Assembly (NCBI RefSeq): GCF_000758165.1
Contig: NZ_JNUP01000065.1
Coordinates: 209,359 to 273,358, forward strand
Reading direction: 5' to 3'
From: Spirochaeta lutea
GTDB taxonomy: Bacteria; Spirochaetota; Spirochaetia; DSM-27196; Salinispiraceae
Length of the DNA: 64,000 nt
Part shown: positions 7,489 through 15,831 of the stretch, one piece after another
How the letters are laid out: every line of letters starts with the position of its first letter
How positions within the stretch are numbered: position 1 is the stretch's first letter
Notes under the pieces: model-generated
The model's input: only the letters and a program-made list of their open reading frames with translations
Told to the model about the DNA's origin: nothing
Database searches by the model: none
Made by a program: the position numbers and the translations under genes

Positions 7489-9168
7489 GTGACTAAACCA
7501 ACCGATCTTGAGATTGCCAGACTGGCTGTACCCCTGCCTATTACGGAAATTGGAAAAAAAATCGGGCTTTCGGCCCAGCAGCTGTACCACTACGGTCCCC
7601 ACATTGCCAAGATTCAGGGAACTTTCCCGGATCAGAGCCTGGGGGGCAAGACTCAGCCCCAGGGTCACCTTATTCTTGTTACAGCCATGAATCCCACCCC
7701 GGCGGGGGAGGGAAAAACCACGGTCACCGTGGGGTTGGGGGATGCGCTATCCAAGATAGGCAAAAAAACCTGTATTACCCTCCGGGAGCCATCCCTGGGG
7801 CCGGTGTTCGGCATGAAGGGTGGTGCTGCAGGGGGCGGGTACTCCCAGGTAATTCCCATGGAAGACTTGAACCTGCATTTTACCGGGGACATCCATGCAG
7901 TGGCCACGGCCCACAACCTTCTTTCCGCATTAATTGACAACCGGTTATACCGGAGGATGGAGCCCAGACTGCATATAAAGAAGGTGTATTGGAAACGGGT
8001 TATGGATATGAATGACCGGTCCCTGCGGTCCATGGTTTGCGGCCTGGGAGCCGGCGGGGGAACGCCGAGGGAAACGGGGTTTGACATTGCCGTTGCCAGC
8101 GAGGTTATGGCGATCCTCTGCCTTGCCGAGGGGCCTGAGGACCTGACCCGGCGTCTTGCCAATATTATCGTGGGTATGGATGAGTCGGGCAATCTGGTTC
8201 GGGCAAGGGATTTTCAAGCCCAGGGAGCCATGGCTTCCCTTCTACACCGGGCCCTGCTTCCGAACCTAGTGCAAACCCTGGAGCATACCCCGGTAATTGT
8301 TCACGGCGGTCCCTTTGCAAATATTGCTCACGGGACGAATTCCATGGCTGCTATTAAAACGGCCTTGAGCAGGGCGGACTACGTGGTTACCGAGGCAGGA
8401 TTCGGAGCGGATCTGGGGGCTGAAAAGTTTCTTGACATCGTCAGCCGAAAGGGTGGCATATGGCCCTCTGCCGGGGTGATTGTGGGGACGCTCCGGGCTG
8501 TAAAAATGCACGGGGGAGTGGCTAAGGCTGACTTAGCGAAGGCAAATTCCCAGGCTATCCGCCGGGGGTCGGCGAACCTTCTGGCTCACGCTGAGAACCT
8601 GACCCAGGTTTACGGGTTACCGGTGGTTATCGCTCTGAACCGGTTTCCCTCCGACAGCCGTGAAGAATTAGATTTACTGGCCCAGATCATCCGGGAGGCG
8701 GGGTACCCTGTCCAGGAAGCCGATGTGTGGGCCCGGGGCGGGGGCGGCGGTACGGGCCTGGCTGAACAGGTTGTTCAGGTTTGTAAAAAACAGAGCCCCC
8801 GGTATCTTTATGACCTTGAAACACCGGTAGAGGAAAAGATTTCGGCAATTGCCCGGAGAATTTACGGTGCAGGTAGGGTGGATCTGAGCGATTCAGCCCG
8901 GAAGACCATCGAGATTTGTAAATCTGAAGGCCTGGATACCCTGCCGGTGTGCATGGCTAAAACCCAGTACTCCCTAAGCGCCGACCCGAACCTACTAGGA
9001 CGCCCCCGGGGATTTGACCTACCGGTCCGGGAAATACGGATATCCGCCGGTGCCGGGTTTCTGGTTGCCCTGACCGGTGATATAATGACCATGCCGGGGC
9101 TGCCAAAACACCCTGCTGCGGAGGGTATTATGCTCGATGGTGAGAATCGCATTCATGGGCTCTTTTAA
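7489..9168 (+). CDS. fhs: Formate-tetrahydrofolate ligase
   Basis: Catalyses ATP-dependent joining of formate to tetrahydrofolate to give 10-formyl-THF, the entry of formate into one-carbon metabolism. The 559-residue length is exactly that of the family. The ATP-binding loop is NPTPAGEGKTTVTVGLGDAL. Downstream family blocks include REPSLGPVFGMKGGAAGGGYSQV, the INLHFTGD-type block, and ETGFDIAVASEVMAILCL. I use the GTG at 7489 (protein starting VTKPTDLEIARLA), which has AAAGGA in front and aligns with known N-termini; the frame is open 27 codons further upstream without similarity. The ligase serves purine and methionine synthesis, and in some anaerobes acetogenic or serine/glycine pathways. 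None of the neighbouring Wood-Ljungdahl genes is in the window. Confidence 0.96.
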   Translation: MTKPTDLEIARLAVPLPITEIGKKIGLSAQQLYHYGPHIAKIQGTFPDQSLGGKTQPQGHLILVTAMNPTPAGEGKTTVTVGLGDALSKIGKKTCITLREPSLGPVFGMKGGAAGGGYSQVIPMEDLNLHFTGDIHAVATAHNLLSALIDNRLYRRMEPRLHIKKVYWKRVMDMNDRSLRSMVCGLGAGGGTPRETGFDIAVASEVMAILCLAEGPEDLTRRLANIIVGMDESGNLVRARDFQAQGAMASLLHRALLPNLVQTLEHTPVIVHGGPFANIAHGTNSMAAIKTALSRADYVVTEAGFGADLGAEKFLDIVSRKGGIWPSAGVIVGTLRAVKMHGGVAKADLAKANSQAIRRGSANLLAHAENLTQVYGLPVVIALNRFPSDSREELDLLAQIIREAGYPVQEADVWARGGGGGTGLAEQVVQVCKKQSPRYLYDLETPVEEKISAIARRIYGAGRVDLSDSARKTIEICKSEGLDTLPVCMAKTQYSLSADPNLLGRPRGFDLPVREIRISAGAGFLVALTGDIMTMPGLPKHPAAEGIMLDGENRIHGLF

Positions 9169-9305
9169 GGTTCCGCAGGGGGTACGCGACTTTATTGCGT
9201 GTAAATGGATTAGCCAATCGCAGAAATCATATTGCTTGCGGCATGCGTAAATGGAAAAAGCAACTCGTTTCACAGAAATGAGCTGCTTTAGTTTGGCCGG
9301 CGCAT

Positions 9306-9336
9306 GGTTGATTCACAACTCCGATTTGAATCAACC
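9306..9336. repeat. Perfect 10-bp inverted repeat with 11-base loop
   Basis: GGTTGATTCA at 9306-9315 pairs exactly with TGAATCAACC at 9327-9336. It is not followed by a T run on either strand, so it is not an obvious terminator. It could be an operator for the downstream kinase gene or part of the dispersed repeat that follows. Confidence 0.6.
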
Positions 9337-9417
9337 TCGGTTGTAACCGTCCGTGCTGCCGACCCTGCCTGAGGCGTGGGCCTTGGATGGAGCGGCTTAT
9401 CCGGTGCTTTTTACGTG

Positions 9418-9460
9418 GTGCGCAAAAGGTTGTAAAAGACACAAGATATAGCGGAGCAAC
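9418..9460 (+). repeat. Dispersed intergenic repeat, copy A (half element)
   Basis: The 43 bases beginning GTGCGCAAAAGGTTGTA match the reverse complement of 18526-18568 at 37 positions, including the blocks GACAC and GATATAGCGG. The similarity stops after about 43 bases, so this looks like one half of the 107-bp element annotated at 18465-18571. The same 17-mer recurs at 32742-32758. Confidence 0.75.
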
Positions 9461-9492
9461 CTAAGTTAAAAATCGCATGAGCGAGGATGATC

Positions 9493-10866
9493 ATGAAATA
9501 CCAAGATTCACGGTCCCAGGAATTTTTTTCGGTTAATATCGTGTTGTTCTACATATGTTACGCCTTCATCATGTTGGGGGCGGCGTATGCTATCTATCTG
9601 GATTTCGGGTATTGGGACGAACCGCCCATCATAAAAATTGTTGATGTGGGTGGATTTGTACTGATGGTGATCTCCTTTATCTTATCCATGACCGGTAAGA
9701 TTACTAAAAACATCGGGGCTGCCCTGGTATTATGGATTGCAGCGTTTATGTGGGTGGTGTCCACCATCGTCACTACCACCAATGGTAAGGCGGTGGAGAA
9801 CGGCGTCTATACGCTTTTGGTGCTAACCGCCATTGCCGGGGGATCTGCCTTTTTGGTTCACCGCCAAACTGTTGTAATTCTGGGTCTGATCAACTTCGGT
9901 ATACTGACCTTTTTAACCTACTATAGCCCGGTTCCGTCGCTGTATAATATGTATCCGCTCTTTGCCATTGTTATTATTGGTTTTACGGTGGTTCTGTATT
10001 ACTACCGGTTTCTCCTGGATTCTCTGGTTATCCGATTGAATAACAGCTACGACAACCTCCAGCTTACGAGTATGGAACTTAAGCGGTTGAAGGATAAGGC
10101 GGAGAATCTGAATGCCCAGAACCGACCCTTTGTGGTCTTCGGAAAGAATACCGCAGGTCTGGTACATGATTTTAAGAATGACTTGAGTCTTTTTACGGCT
10201 AGTCGCTCTCTCTTGGAACTGAAGATACAAAGAAATATGCCGATCACCCCGGATGATCTGGGGAGTCTGAATAATGGAATCCGCCGCTTGGAGGAGAGGA
10301 TTGACCGGGTTAAGTTTATTACCTCTGCCCGGGAGGATGCGCCCCTGGAGGATTTGGATCTTGTAAGTTTAGCCCATCATGCTGTGTATCCCTTCACCCT
10401 GACGCGGGAGGTTAACCTCGCGGTGAATTTTACCTTCGAGACCCCCGATGAGCCGGTGATTCTTCAGGGGCAACGCTTTTTGCTGCTGCAGATCATGGAA
10501 AACGTAGTGCGTAACTCCTGCGAAGCTATTATGGAACAGGGGGAGACGGGGCAAATAACGATTACCGTATCCAACCGGCAGGATTCTGCTGTGCTGTCTA
10601 TTCATGATACCGGTCCGGGTATTCCCTTCTGTGTGGACTGTGACCGGGAGCAAAGGGATTGCGCCACCTGTTTTGCCTTCGAGATTGGAAAAACAACCAA
10701 ACCCAACGGCTCGGGCTACGGAATGTATAACGTCATGCAGGCTCTAAAAAACCTCAAAGGGACTATTCAGATCTTTTCCGGTCCCGAGCGGGGAACCTTG
10801 ATTGAAATGACCTTTCCGCGGCAGGCTTCCGAAACCACTGAACCCACTGAACCCACTGAACCCTGA
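9493..10866 (+). CDS. Membrane sensor histidine kinase with a four-cysteine insert in the ATP-binding domain
   Basis: A 457-residue orphan sensor kinase. Six hydrophobic segments fill residues 10-180, then a short coiled coil (LQLTSMELKRLKDKAENL), then an atypical H-box in which His225 sits in GLVHDFKNDLS. The ATPase domain has an N-box (ENVVRNSCEAI) and a G1 box DTGPGIP. Immediately after the G1 box come Cys380, Cys383, Cys390 and Cys393, spaced CX2CX6CX2C, and then the G2 box NGSGYGMYN. The cysteine cluster therefore replaces the usual ATP lid and could bind zinc, copper or an iron-sulfur centre (inference). The last nine residues are three TEP repeats made by a 9-bp unit. I use ATG 9493 with GAGG at 9483-9486; ATG 9487 is also in frame. 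No response regulator gene is adjacent. The copper operon starts 274 bases downstream. Confidence 0.85.
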   Translation: MKYQDSRSQEFFSVNIVLFYICYAFIMLGAAYAIYLDFGYWDEPPIIKIVDVGGFVLMVISFILSMTGKITKNIGAALVLWIAAFMWVVSTIVTTTNGKAVENGVYTLLVLTAIAGGSAFLVHRQTVVILGLINFGILTFLTYYSPVPSLYNMYPLFAIVIIGFTVVLYYYRFLLDSLVIRLNNSYDNLQLTSMELKRLKDKAENLNAQNRPFVVFGKNTAGLVHDFKNDLSLFTASRSLLELKIQRNMPITPDDLGSLNNGIRRLEERIDRVKFITSAREDAPLEDLDLVSLAHHAVYPFTLTREVNLAVNFTFETPDEPVILQGQRFLLLQIMENVVRNSCEAIMEQGETGQITITVSNRQDSAVLSIHDTGPGIPFCVDCDREQRDCATCFAFEIGKTTKPNGSGYGMYNVMQALKNLKGTIQIFSGPERGTLIEMTFPRQASETTEPTEPTEP

Positions 10867-10876
10867 GACAGCCTCC

Positions 10877-10905
10877 TTGACTTATATACCCCGAGGGGGT
10901 ATATT
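10877..10905 (+). promoter_or_regulatory. copA promoter with CsoR-like palindromic operator in the spacer
   Basis: TTGACT (10877-10882), a 17-base spacer and TATATT (10900-10905) form a near-consensus vegetative promoter. Across the spacer and -10 lies the palindrome ATATACCCC-GAG-GGGGTATAT (10884-10904). The ACCCC/GGGGT arms with TATA flanks resemble operators of the CsoR copper-repressor family. A repressor bound here would block RNA polymerase. The spacer is the standard 17 bases rather than the 19-20 typical of CueR/MerR-activated promoters. No csoR gene is in the window. The leader from here to copA is about 230 bases. Confidence 0.75.
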
Positions 10906-11140
10906 TTACTGACCTTGGAGGTTCCTGCAAAACCTGTATCGCAAGAACCATGAGGACACCTACCACGCTTCTCGTTGGTAATCGGTCGGCAGGAAGCCGA
11001 AGGTGTAGAACCGGCGGGTTGTTCAGTTACCGGATACCGGGTTCGGGGGCTGTGAGGGGTGTATACGGTTCTGCAGCTGTACAAACGGTCTTGGATCCTA
11101 CCGCCCGGGTATCTGGGGCGGCTCGTTTACGGAGGATACT
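10906..11140 (+). other. Long copA leader, no assigned function
   Basis: About 230 untranslated bases lie between the promoter and the copA ATG. One open frame begins with ATG at 10950 and runs into copA in another frame; it has no convincing ribosome-binding site and no recognisable protein. I found no clear terminator, attenuator or riboswitch by eye. GGAGG at 11131-11135 serves copA. Confidence 0.35.
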
Positions 11141-13495
11141 ATGTCGGAAAAACAAACGACCTTGCATATAGAAGGGATGTCCTGCACCTCGTGTGCTGCA
11201 TCCGTGGAGAAGGCATTGAAAACCCTCGAGTTTGTAGGGGATGCCCAGGTGAGCTTCGCCGGTAAAAAAGCGGTGGTCCGCTATCGGGATGAGGAGCAGG
11301 AAGAAGATATTCGTGACCGCTTTGCCAAGGTTATAAAGGATGCCGGATACAGTCTTCTGGATCCGGTTAAGCGTCGAGAGGAGGAGGCTGCCCATTTGCG
11401 GAAAGAACGCCTGCGGCTGACCTGGAGCTGGATTCTGACCGCACCCTTGGCGATAAAAATGCTCCTGATGATGATCTGGGATATTCACCTTGTACCCCTG
11501 GCTGTGGGTATTTGGGTTGATGTTCTGGTCTCAGGAACGGTCATCTTTGTAATCGGCTGGCCTGTCATCAGGACGACTCTGAATAATTTCAAAACCTTCC
11601 GGTTCAGCATGGACGCCCTAATAGGAATCGGAACCATCGCAGCCTTCAGTACCGGAATTCTGCGGATTCTCGGGGTACCGGTACTGAGCTTTACCGACAT
11701 CGGGGCCATGATTATGGCAATAAACTTTATCGGTAACTACCTCAAACTTCGGGCGACCGGCAGGGCCAGCAGCGCTATTCAGGCGCTGTTAGAACTGGGA
11801 GCAAAAACCGCCAACCGTGTGAATAGCGACGGCACCCTTACCCAGGTTCCGGTGGAAGCCTTGCGGGAGGGAGACCGCGTCCGGGTTCTTCCCGGGGAGA
11901 AAATCCCCTTAGACGGCACCATCGAGTCCGGGCAGACTGCCATTGACGAGTCGATGATCTCCGGTGAATCGGTGCCGGTAGATAAGGCGCCGGGAGACGA
12001 GGTCATCGGGGCTACGGTTAATCAGATGGGGGCGGTAACCGTCCTCATTTCGAAAACCGGAGAAGATACGGTACTGAGTCAGATAGTCCGGATGGTGGAG
12101 CAGGCCCAGGGCAGCCGGGTTCCTATTCAGGATGCCGCGGACCGTATTACCGGGGTGTTTGTTCCGGTAATCATGGTTCTGGCTGGGCTCACCTTTGCAC
12201 TGTGGATGATCTTCCCCCAGATGGGCGGTCAGCTGTTAGCCTGGGCGGACGGTTTTTTACCTTGGATATCCCTGGGTATTCCGCCAGCCAGCCAGGCCCT
12301 TTCTGCTGCAATCGCGGTATTGGTTATCGCCTGCCCCTGTGCCCTGGGATTGGCTACCCCCACCGCCCTGATGGTCGGAATGGGCAAGGGCGCTGAATCG
12401 GGGATTCTGATTCGTAACGGGGAGGCCATTCAGGTTGCGAAAAACCTGACAACTGTTGTCTTTGATAAGACCGGTACGCTAACCGCTGGAAGGCCGCGGC
12501 TTACCCTGATCCAGGGGCGTTCGGAGGACGGCCGGAGTGTCTATGAGGTTGGGTTTTCCGGGGATGGATCTGTGCAGGGTGATTCTCATGGTGGGGCATT
12601 CCATTCTCTGGTGGGGATGCTACATGCCTTGGAGTCCCACTCCGAACATCCCCTGGCCAAGGCCCTGGTCCAGGACCTGGCCGGAGTTGTCGACGGAACA
12701 GCTGAGGAACTAGGAGAAACCCGGGTGATTCCCGGCCGGGGAATCCGGGGAACCCTGGGGAGAACCGCCTCCTCTGTAGCAGCCGGCAGCCGACGGTTCA
12801 TGGAAGAACTGGGGGTTGAGAGCCGGGAGTTTGAGGCCTTTGCCCAGGCTGAAGAGAAGCTTTCCAGTCAGGGACATACCCTGGTGTATGTTGTCCGGGA
12901 CGGATCACTCCTGGGACTGGCCGCTCTGGCGGATACCGTGCGCCAAGACGCCCGGGACGGCATTGCCGCCCTGCATGCCATGGGGATACAGACCGTCATG
13001 CTCACCGGAGATAACCACCGGGCCGGGGAGCATATTGCCCGGGGGGCAGGCATCGACCTCGTGTTCGCCGAGCTCCTTCCCCAGGATAAAATTCAGAAAA
13101 TCAGGGAGCTCCAGGCCCGGGGCGAGCAGGTAGCGATGGTGGGAGACGGTATTAATGACGCCCCTGCCTTGAAGCAGGCCCAGGTCGGGATTGCCGTGGG
13201 TACCGGCACGGATATTGCTATTGAAGCTGCGGATATTACCCTGATGTCCAATAGCCTGGCCGGGGTGGCCAGAAGCATTGAAATCAGCATAAAAACCTTC
13301 GCAAAAATCCGAGGAAACCTTTTTTGGGCTTTTATGTATAATGTCGTTGCGATTCCCTTGGCAATATCCGGAATGCTGCATCCCGTGGTGGCTGAGATTG
13401 CCATGGCTTTAAGCAGTATTACCGTGGTTGTGAATTCCCTGCATTTAGCGCGGAAGATCGAGGAGCGGCCTGGGCGCCAAAGAAGGACAGGGTAG
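11141..13495 (+). CDS. copA: Copper-exporting P1B-type ATPase CopA
   Basis: A 784-residue inner-membrane pump that expels Cu(I) (or Ag(I)) from the cytoplasm using ATP. Domains in order: one N-terminal heavy-metal-associated domain with GMSCTSC (Cys15, Cys18); membrane helices; actuator domain with the SGESVPVDK motif; transmembrane CPC (residues 398-400, ACPCALG); phosphorylation site DKTGT (Asp442); the SEHPLA His-Pro motif; MLTGDN and [10 protein letters not shown] hinge. The final helices carry YNVVAIP and [12 protein letters not shown], residues typical of Cu(I)-selective members. The ATG at 11141 has GGAGG ahead. It is followed 79 bases later by a separate small metallochaperone gene. 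Confidence 0.97.
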   Translation: MSEKQTTLHIEGMSCTSCAASVEKALKTLEFVGDAQVSFAGKKAVVRYRDEEQEEDIRDRFAKVIKDAGYSLLDPVKRREEEAAHLRKERLRLTWSWILTAPLAIKMLLMMIWDIHLVPLAVGIWVDVLVSGTVIFVIGWPVIRTTLNNFKTFRFSMDALIGIGTIAAFSTGILRILGVPVLSFTDIGAMIMAINFIGNYLKLRATGRASSAIQALLELGAKTANRVNSDGTLTQVPVEALREGDRVRVLPGEKIPLDGTIESGQTAIDESMISGESVPVDKAPGDEVIGATVNQMGAVTVLISKTGEDTVLSQIVRMVEQAQGSRVPIQDAADRITGVFVPVIMVLAGLTFALWMIFPQMGGQLLAWADGFLPWISLGIPPASQALSAAIAVLVIACPCALGLATPTALMVGMGKGAESGILIRNGEAIQVAKNLTTVVFDKTGTLTAGRPRLTLIQGRSEDGRSVYEVGFSGDGSVQGDSHGGAFHSLVGMLHALESHSEHPLAKALVQDLAGVVDGTAEELGETRVIPGRGIRGTLGRTASSVAAGSRRFMEELGVESREFEAFAQAEEKLSSQGHTLVYVVRDGSLLGLAALADTVRQDARDGIAALHAMGIQTVMLTGDNHRAGEHIARGAGIDLVFAELLPQDKIQKIRELQARGEQVAMVGDGINDAPALKQAQVGIAVGTGTDIAIEAADITLMSNSLAGVARSIEISIKTFAKIRGNLFWAFMYNVVAIPLAISGMLHPVVAEIAMALSSITVVVNSLHLARKIEERPGRQRRTG

Positions 13496-13574
13496 CATCG
13501 CCGAGGCGGAAATGTATATTGGTTTACCGTTATTCAGCGGCGGAGAATAAAAATTTATACCTAAGGAGGTATGT

Positions 13575-13808
13575 ATGGGATTGTTTTCAAAGAAGAGTGT
13601 TATGACGGTCCGGATACCGGACATGAACTGCGGGCATTGTGAGGGAAAGGTGAGTTCGGCCTTGACCCAGGTGTCGGGGATCGACAAGTTTACGGTGGAT
13701 CTGCCGGCAAAGACGGTTAGCATTACCCTAGCAAAGAAGGAACCTGCGGATTTTGAAGCGGTTCAGCATGCCCTGACCGAGGCGGGGTATCCCGGCGAAC
13801 AGGCCTAG
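13575..13808 (+). CDS. copZ: CopZ-like copper chaperone (single HMA domain)
   Basis: A 77-residue soluble heavy-metal-associated domain with the binding motif MNCGHC near residues 16-21 and the full beta-alpha-beta-beta-alpha-beta pattern. It would carry Cu(I) to CopA in the cytoplasm. Translation starts at ATG 13575 behind a strong AAGGAGG. It lies 79 bases after copA and 10 bases before the MerR gene, so the three are probably co-transcribed. The N-terminal MGLFSKKSV extension is slightly longer than in the smallest chaperones. Confidence 0.9.
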   Translation: MGLFSKKSVMTVRIPDMNCGHCEGKVSSALTQVSGIDKFTVDLPAKTVSITLAKKEPADFEAVQHALTEAGYPGEQA

Positions 13809-13818
13809 GGAAGCCGGC

Positions 13819-14238
13819 GTGACGATTAAAGAGGTGGCCCAGCGGACCGGTTTATCGGAACACACCCTGCGCTATTATGAGCGGCTAGGGATTATTTCCG
13901 GGGTAAGCCGGTCCGAGTCGGGCTACCGGGATTATTCCGAGCAGGATATCGGGTGGATTGATTTTATTCAGTGCCTGAAGCGTACGGGTATGCCCTTGGA
14001 GGACCTGCGGGAGTTTTCTCAGTACTTGAACTGCGGGCAGCCTTCTGCAGAGGATTACCAGGCGGTCTTGGATATTCTGAATCAGCAGCGCAGCCGGGTA
14101 TTGGATCAGATTGAAGAGCAACGAAAATCCTTGGGGCACATTGAATTTAAACTGTCTCTCTTCAGCGAAAAGAAACAGCGCTCCCTGGAGGAGTCTGGCT
14201 GTGAGGGGCGAATGGTTCCCCCGGGGTCTACTCAATAA
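13819..14238 (+). CDS. MerR family transcriptional regulator
   Basis: A 139-residue regulator with an N-terminal winged helix (TIKEVAQRTGLSEHTLRYYERLG), the family SGYRDYSEQDI segment and a dimerisation coiled coil. It starts at a GTG. The C-terminal metal loop that defines CueR, with its two Cys near residues 112 and 120, is not recognisable; the only cysteines are in YLNCGQ and ESGCEG. The sequence is nearer the AdhR/NmlR-like branch (FIQCLKRTGMPLEDLREF). It could still respond to copper or to thiol-reactive stress. Its last 11 bases overlap the convergent PII-like gene. Confidence 0.85.
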   Translation: MTIKEVAQRTGLSEHTLRYYERLGIISGVSRSESGYRDYSEQDIGWIDFIQCLKRTGMPLEDLREFSQYLNCGQPSAEDYQAVLDILNQQRSRVLDQIEEQRKSLGHIEFKLSLFSEKKQRSLEESGCEGRMVPPGSTQ

Positions 14239-14572
14239 GCCCTTCGGAAAGCGAAAAACTTAGGCTGAGCGGTATGACCGAGAGGGAGATGATATGCTCC
14301 TTCTCGAAGGGTATGTCTGTAAGGCGGAGATTGGCGATGAGTTCCTTGGCGGTTTCCACCCCGGGAATGCGGGCTAATACCAAGAGCTGCTCTCCCGCCC
14401 GTTCCCCACGGTCGCGGAAGAATCCGGTAAAGAGACTAAACTCGCTTTCCAGGCTCTTATCCAGGTTTTCTCCCGAGAGGCAGGAGGCCTGGTTTATGCC
14501 TACACTCTGCAGGGCCAGAAACACATCTTCTTTATAATCGATATCGTTGATTTCTAGGATCATTAACTGCAT
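14228..14572 (-). CDS. Small PII-like protein, antiporter-associated (cassette 1)
   Basis: A 114-residue soluble protein of no named family that I can assign with certainty. Length, predicted alternating strands and helices, and the start MQLMILEIND fit a PII-like ferredoxin fold. It is a clear paralogue of the 115-residue protein at 23085-23432: the shared pattern includes a Val and Ala in the first helix (EDVFLALQSVG against EDVLEAYVEAG) and a central SLFTGF/PLFAGF motif. It is the third gene of a minus-strand operon behind an EIIA-Ntr-like gene and a CPA2 antiporter gene (21-base gap). PII-like proteins often bind nucleotides and control transporters, so it may regulate the antiporter (inference). 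Confidence 0.7.
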   Translation of the reverse strand: MQLMILEINDIDYKEDVFLALQSVGINQASCLSGENLDKSLESEFSLFTGFFRDRGERAGEQLLVLARIPGVETAKELIANLRLTDIPFEKEHIISLSVIPLSLSFSLSEGLIE

Positions 14573-14593
14573 GAATTCCTCCCGTAGATTCCT

Positions 14594-15817
14594 CTATTTT
14601 GTATCCTGATCATGGCTATGGATTTCTCCAGCTTTTCCCAGGGCGAACCGGGTGAGCAGGGGACCGATTATTTCGGTAATGATGGTGGTGAACAGCAGCA
14701 CGTTGATAATCACCGTAGCAAGATCATGGCCGGCCGGACCGAACCGGGGGTTGGTGAACTGCTTGCTGATGGCCAGGGCCAGCGCCAGGGCAACCCCTAC
14801 CTGGGGAAGCAGGGAGAGGCCGATGAGCCCGCGGATTTTCTTGGGTGCCCGGCCGATTATTGCACCCAGGGTAGCCCCGCCGATCTTTCCCAGGGCCCGG
14901 GCGGCGAAGTATACGAGTCCCAAGAGTCCGATTCTGGAGATGAGTCCAAGATTTAGATGGGCCCCCCCCAAGATGAAGAACGCCGCTAAAAAGATGGGGG
15001 TAAGGCTTCCAAGAATACCTTCGCTCTTCTTACTGAGTACCGGGGATGCATTGGCCACGATCATCCCGAATACCATAATGGACAGAAGTTCGGATACATG
15101 GAGGATCTCACTGATTCCCAGGAGACCGAAGATGGCTGCAGCTAACAACAGGGTAATCCAGTCGTTGTTTTTTACCCGTCGGAGAACTGCCACGTACAGG
15201 AACCCGGCTACAAGACCGATGCCCCCGGCCATGAGCAGGGAGAGTACCGCTTTACCCAGCATGTGGCCCCCTGAGAGGGTAGCTCCGGTGAGGTTGGCAG
15301 CTACAAACCCCTCAACAAATACGTAAATAATCAGGGCAACGGCATCGTCAATGCCAACCACCGCCAGGATTGTGGAGGTCAGGGTTCCCTTCGCCTTGTA
15401 TTGCCGGATAACCGCCACGGTGGCTGCCGGCGCGGTAGCCGAGGCAACGGCTGCCAGAAGAAGGGAGGTATTGAGATCCGCACCGATGATCAGGTAGACC
15501 CCGGCGAAGACAACCCCGAAGGCCGCCAAACACTCCAGGACCACAATGCTGAGAATGCTCATGCCCAGGCGCCGGATAACATCGAAACGCAGTTCGCTGC
15601 CTATCAAAAATGCGATAATGCCCAGAGCAACCGTGGAGAGAGGGGAAAGGGCTGTCAGGATTTCTTCATTCAGCAGACGAATGACGGATATGCCCAGGAT
15701 TACACCCAGGAGAACATATCCGGTGACCTCGGGGACCTTGATGGCCGAGGTAAGGACCTTTACCGCGTATGCTGAGGCGAAGAGGGCGGCCAGGTATAGA
15801 AATAGATGCAACTCCAT
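14594..15817 (-). CDS. Monovalent cation/proton antiporter, CPA2 (Kef/NapA-like) family
   Basis: A 407-residue inner-membrane antiporter with about 12 to 13 helices and no C-terminal TrkA-N domain. Family marks are the N-terminal VPEVTGYVLLGVILG block and the ion-binding helix VVGIDDAVALIIY, whose Asp-Asp pair corresponds to the catalytic pair of electrogenic NapA/NhaA-type exchangers. It probably exchanges sodium or potassium for protons. It lies 14 bases after an EIIA-Ntr-like gene and 21 bases before a PII-like gene, all on the minus strand. The absent regulatory domain may be replaced by these two small proteins (inference). The ribosome-binding site GGAGCAG precedes the ATG. Confidence 0.9.
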   Translation of the reverse strand: MELHLFLYLAALFASAYAVKVLTSAIKVPEVTGYVLLGVILGISVIRLLNEEILTALSPLSTVALGIIAFLIGSELRFDVIRRLGMSILSIVVLECLAAFGVVFAGVYLIIGADLNTSLLLAAVASATAPAATVAVIRQYKAKGTLTSTILAVVGIDDAVALIIYVFVEGFVAANLTGATLSGGHMLGKAVLSLLMAGGIGLVAGFLYVAVLRRVKNNDWITLLLAAAIFGLLGISEILHVSELLSIMVFGMIVANASPVLSKKSEGILGSLTPIFLAAFFILGGAHLNLGLISRIGLLGLVYFAARALGKIGGATLGAIIGRAPKKIRGLIGLSLLPQVGVALALALAISKQFTNPRFGPAGHDLATVIINVLLFTTIITEIIGPLLTRFALGKAGEIHSHDQDTK

Positions 15818-15831
15818 GATACTGCTCCGGC

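Larger units (their letters stand above)
9169..9492. other. 324-bp intergenic region with hairpin and copies of a dispersed repeat
   Basis: No credible protein-coding frame. It contains a perfect 10-bp inverted repeat (9306-9336) and a copy of the dispersed element GTGCGCAAAAGGTTGTA (9418-9460). A weaker, possibly related stretch at about 9340-9415 has blocks GGTTGTAAC and TTATCCGGTGCTTTTTAC, resembling the element near 18.5 kb. The first 100 bases are AT-richer than the surroundings and carry the near-repeat CGTGTAAATGGA (about 9196) and GCGTAAATGGAA (about 9245). The region separates fhs from the histidine kinase gene and probably holds the latter's promoter, which I could not place. Confidence 0.5.

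Noticed and set aside
10950-11171. Open frame upstream of and overlapping copA (73 codons)
   Set aside because: No ribosome-binding site, no similarity to a known leader peptide or metal protein, and atypical composition.
13819-14238. Naming the MerR regulator CueR
   Set aside because: The C-terminal Cys loop that defines CueR is not seen, and the copA promoter spacer is 17 bases rather than the 19-20 of MerR-activated promoters.
14652-15326. Long plus-strand open frame opposite the CPA2 antiporter
   Set aside because: It is a shadow of the antiporter gene with Arg/Pro-rich, non-protein-like composition.
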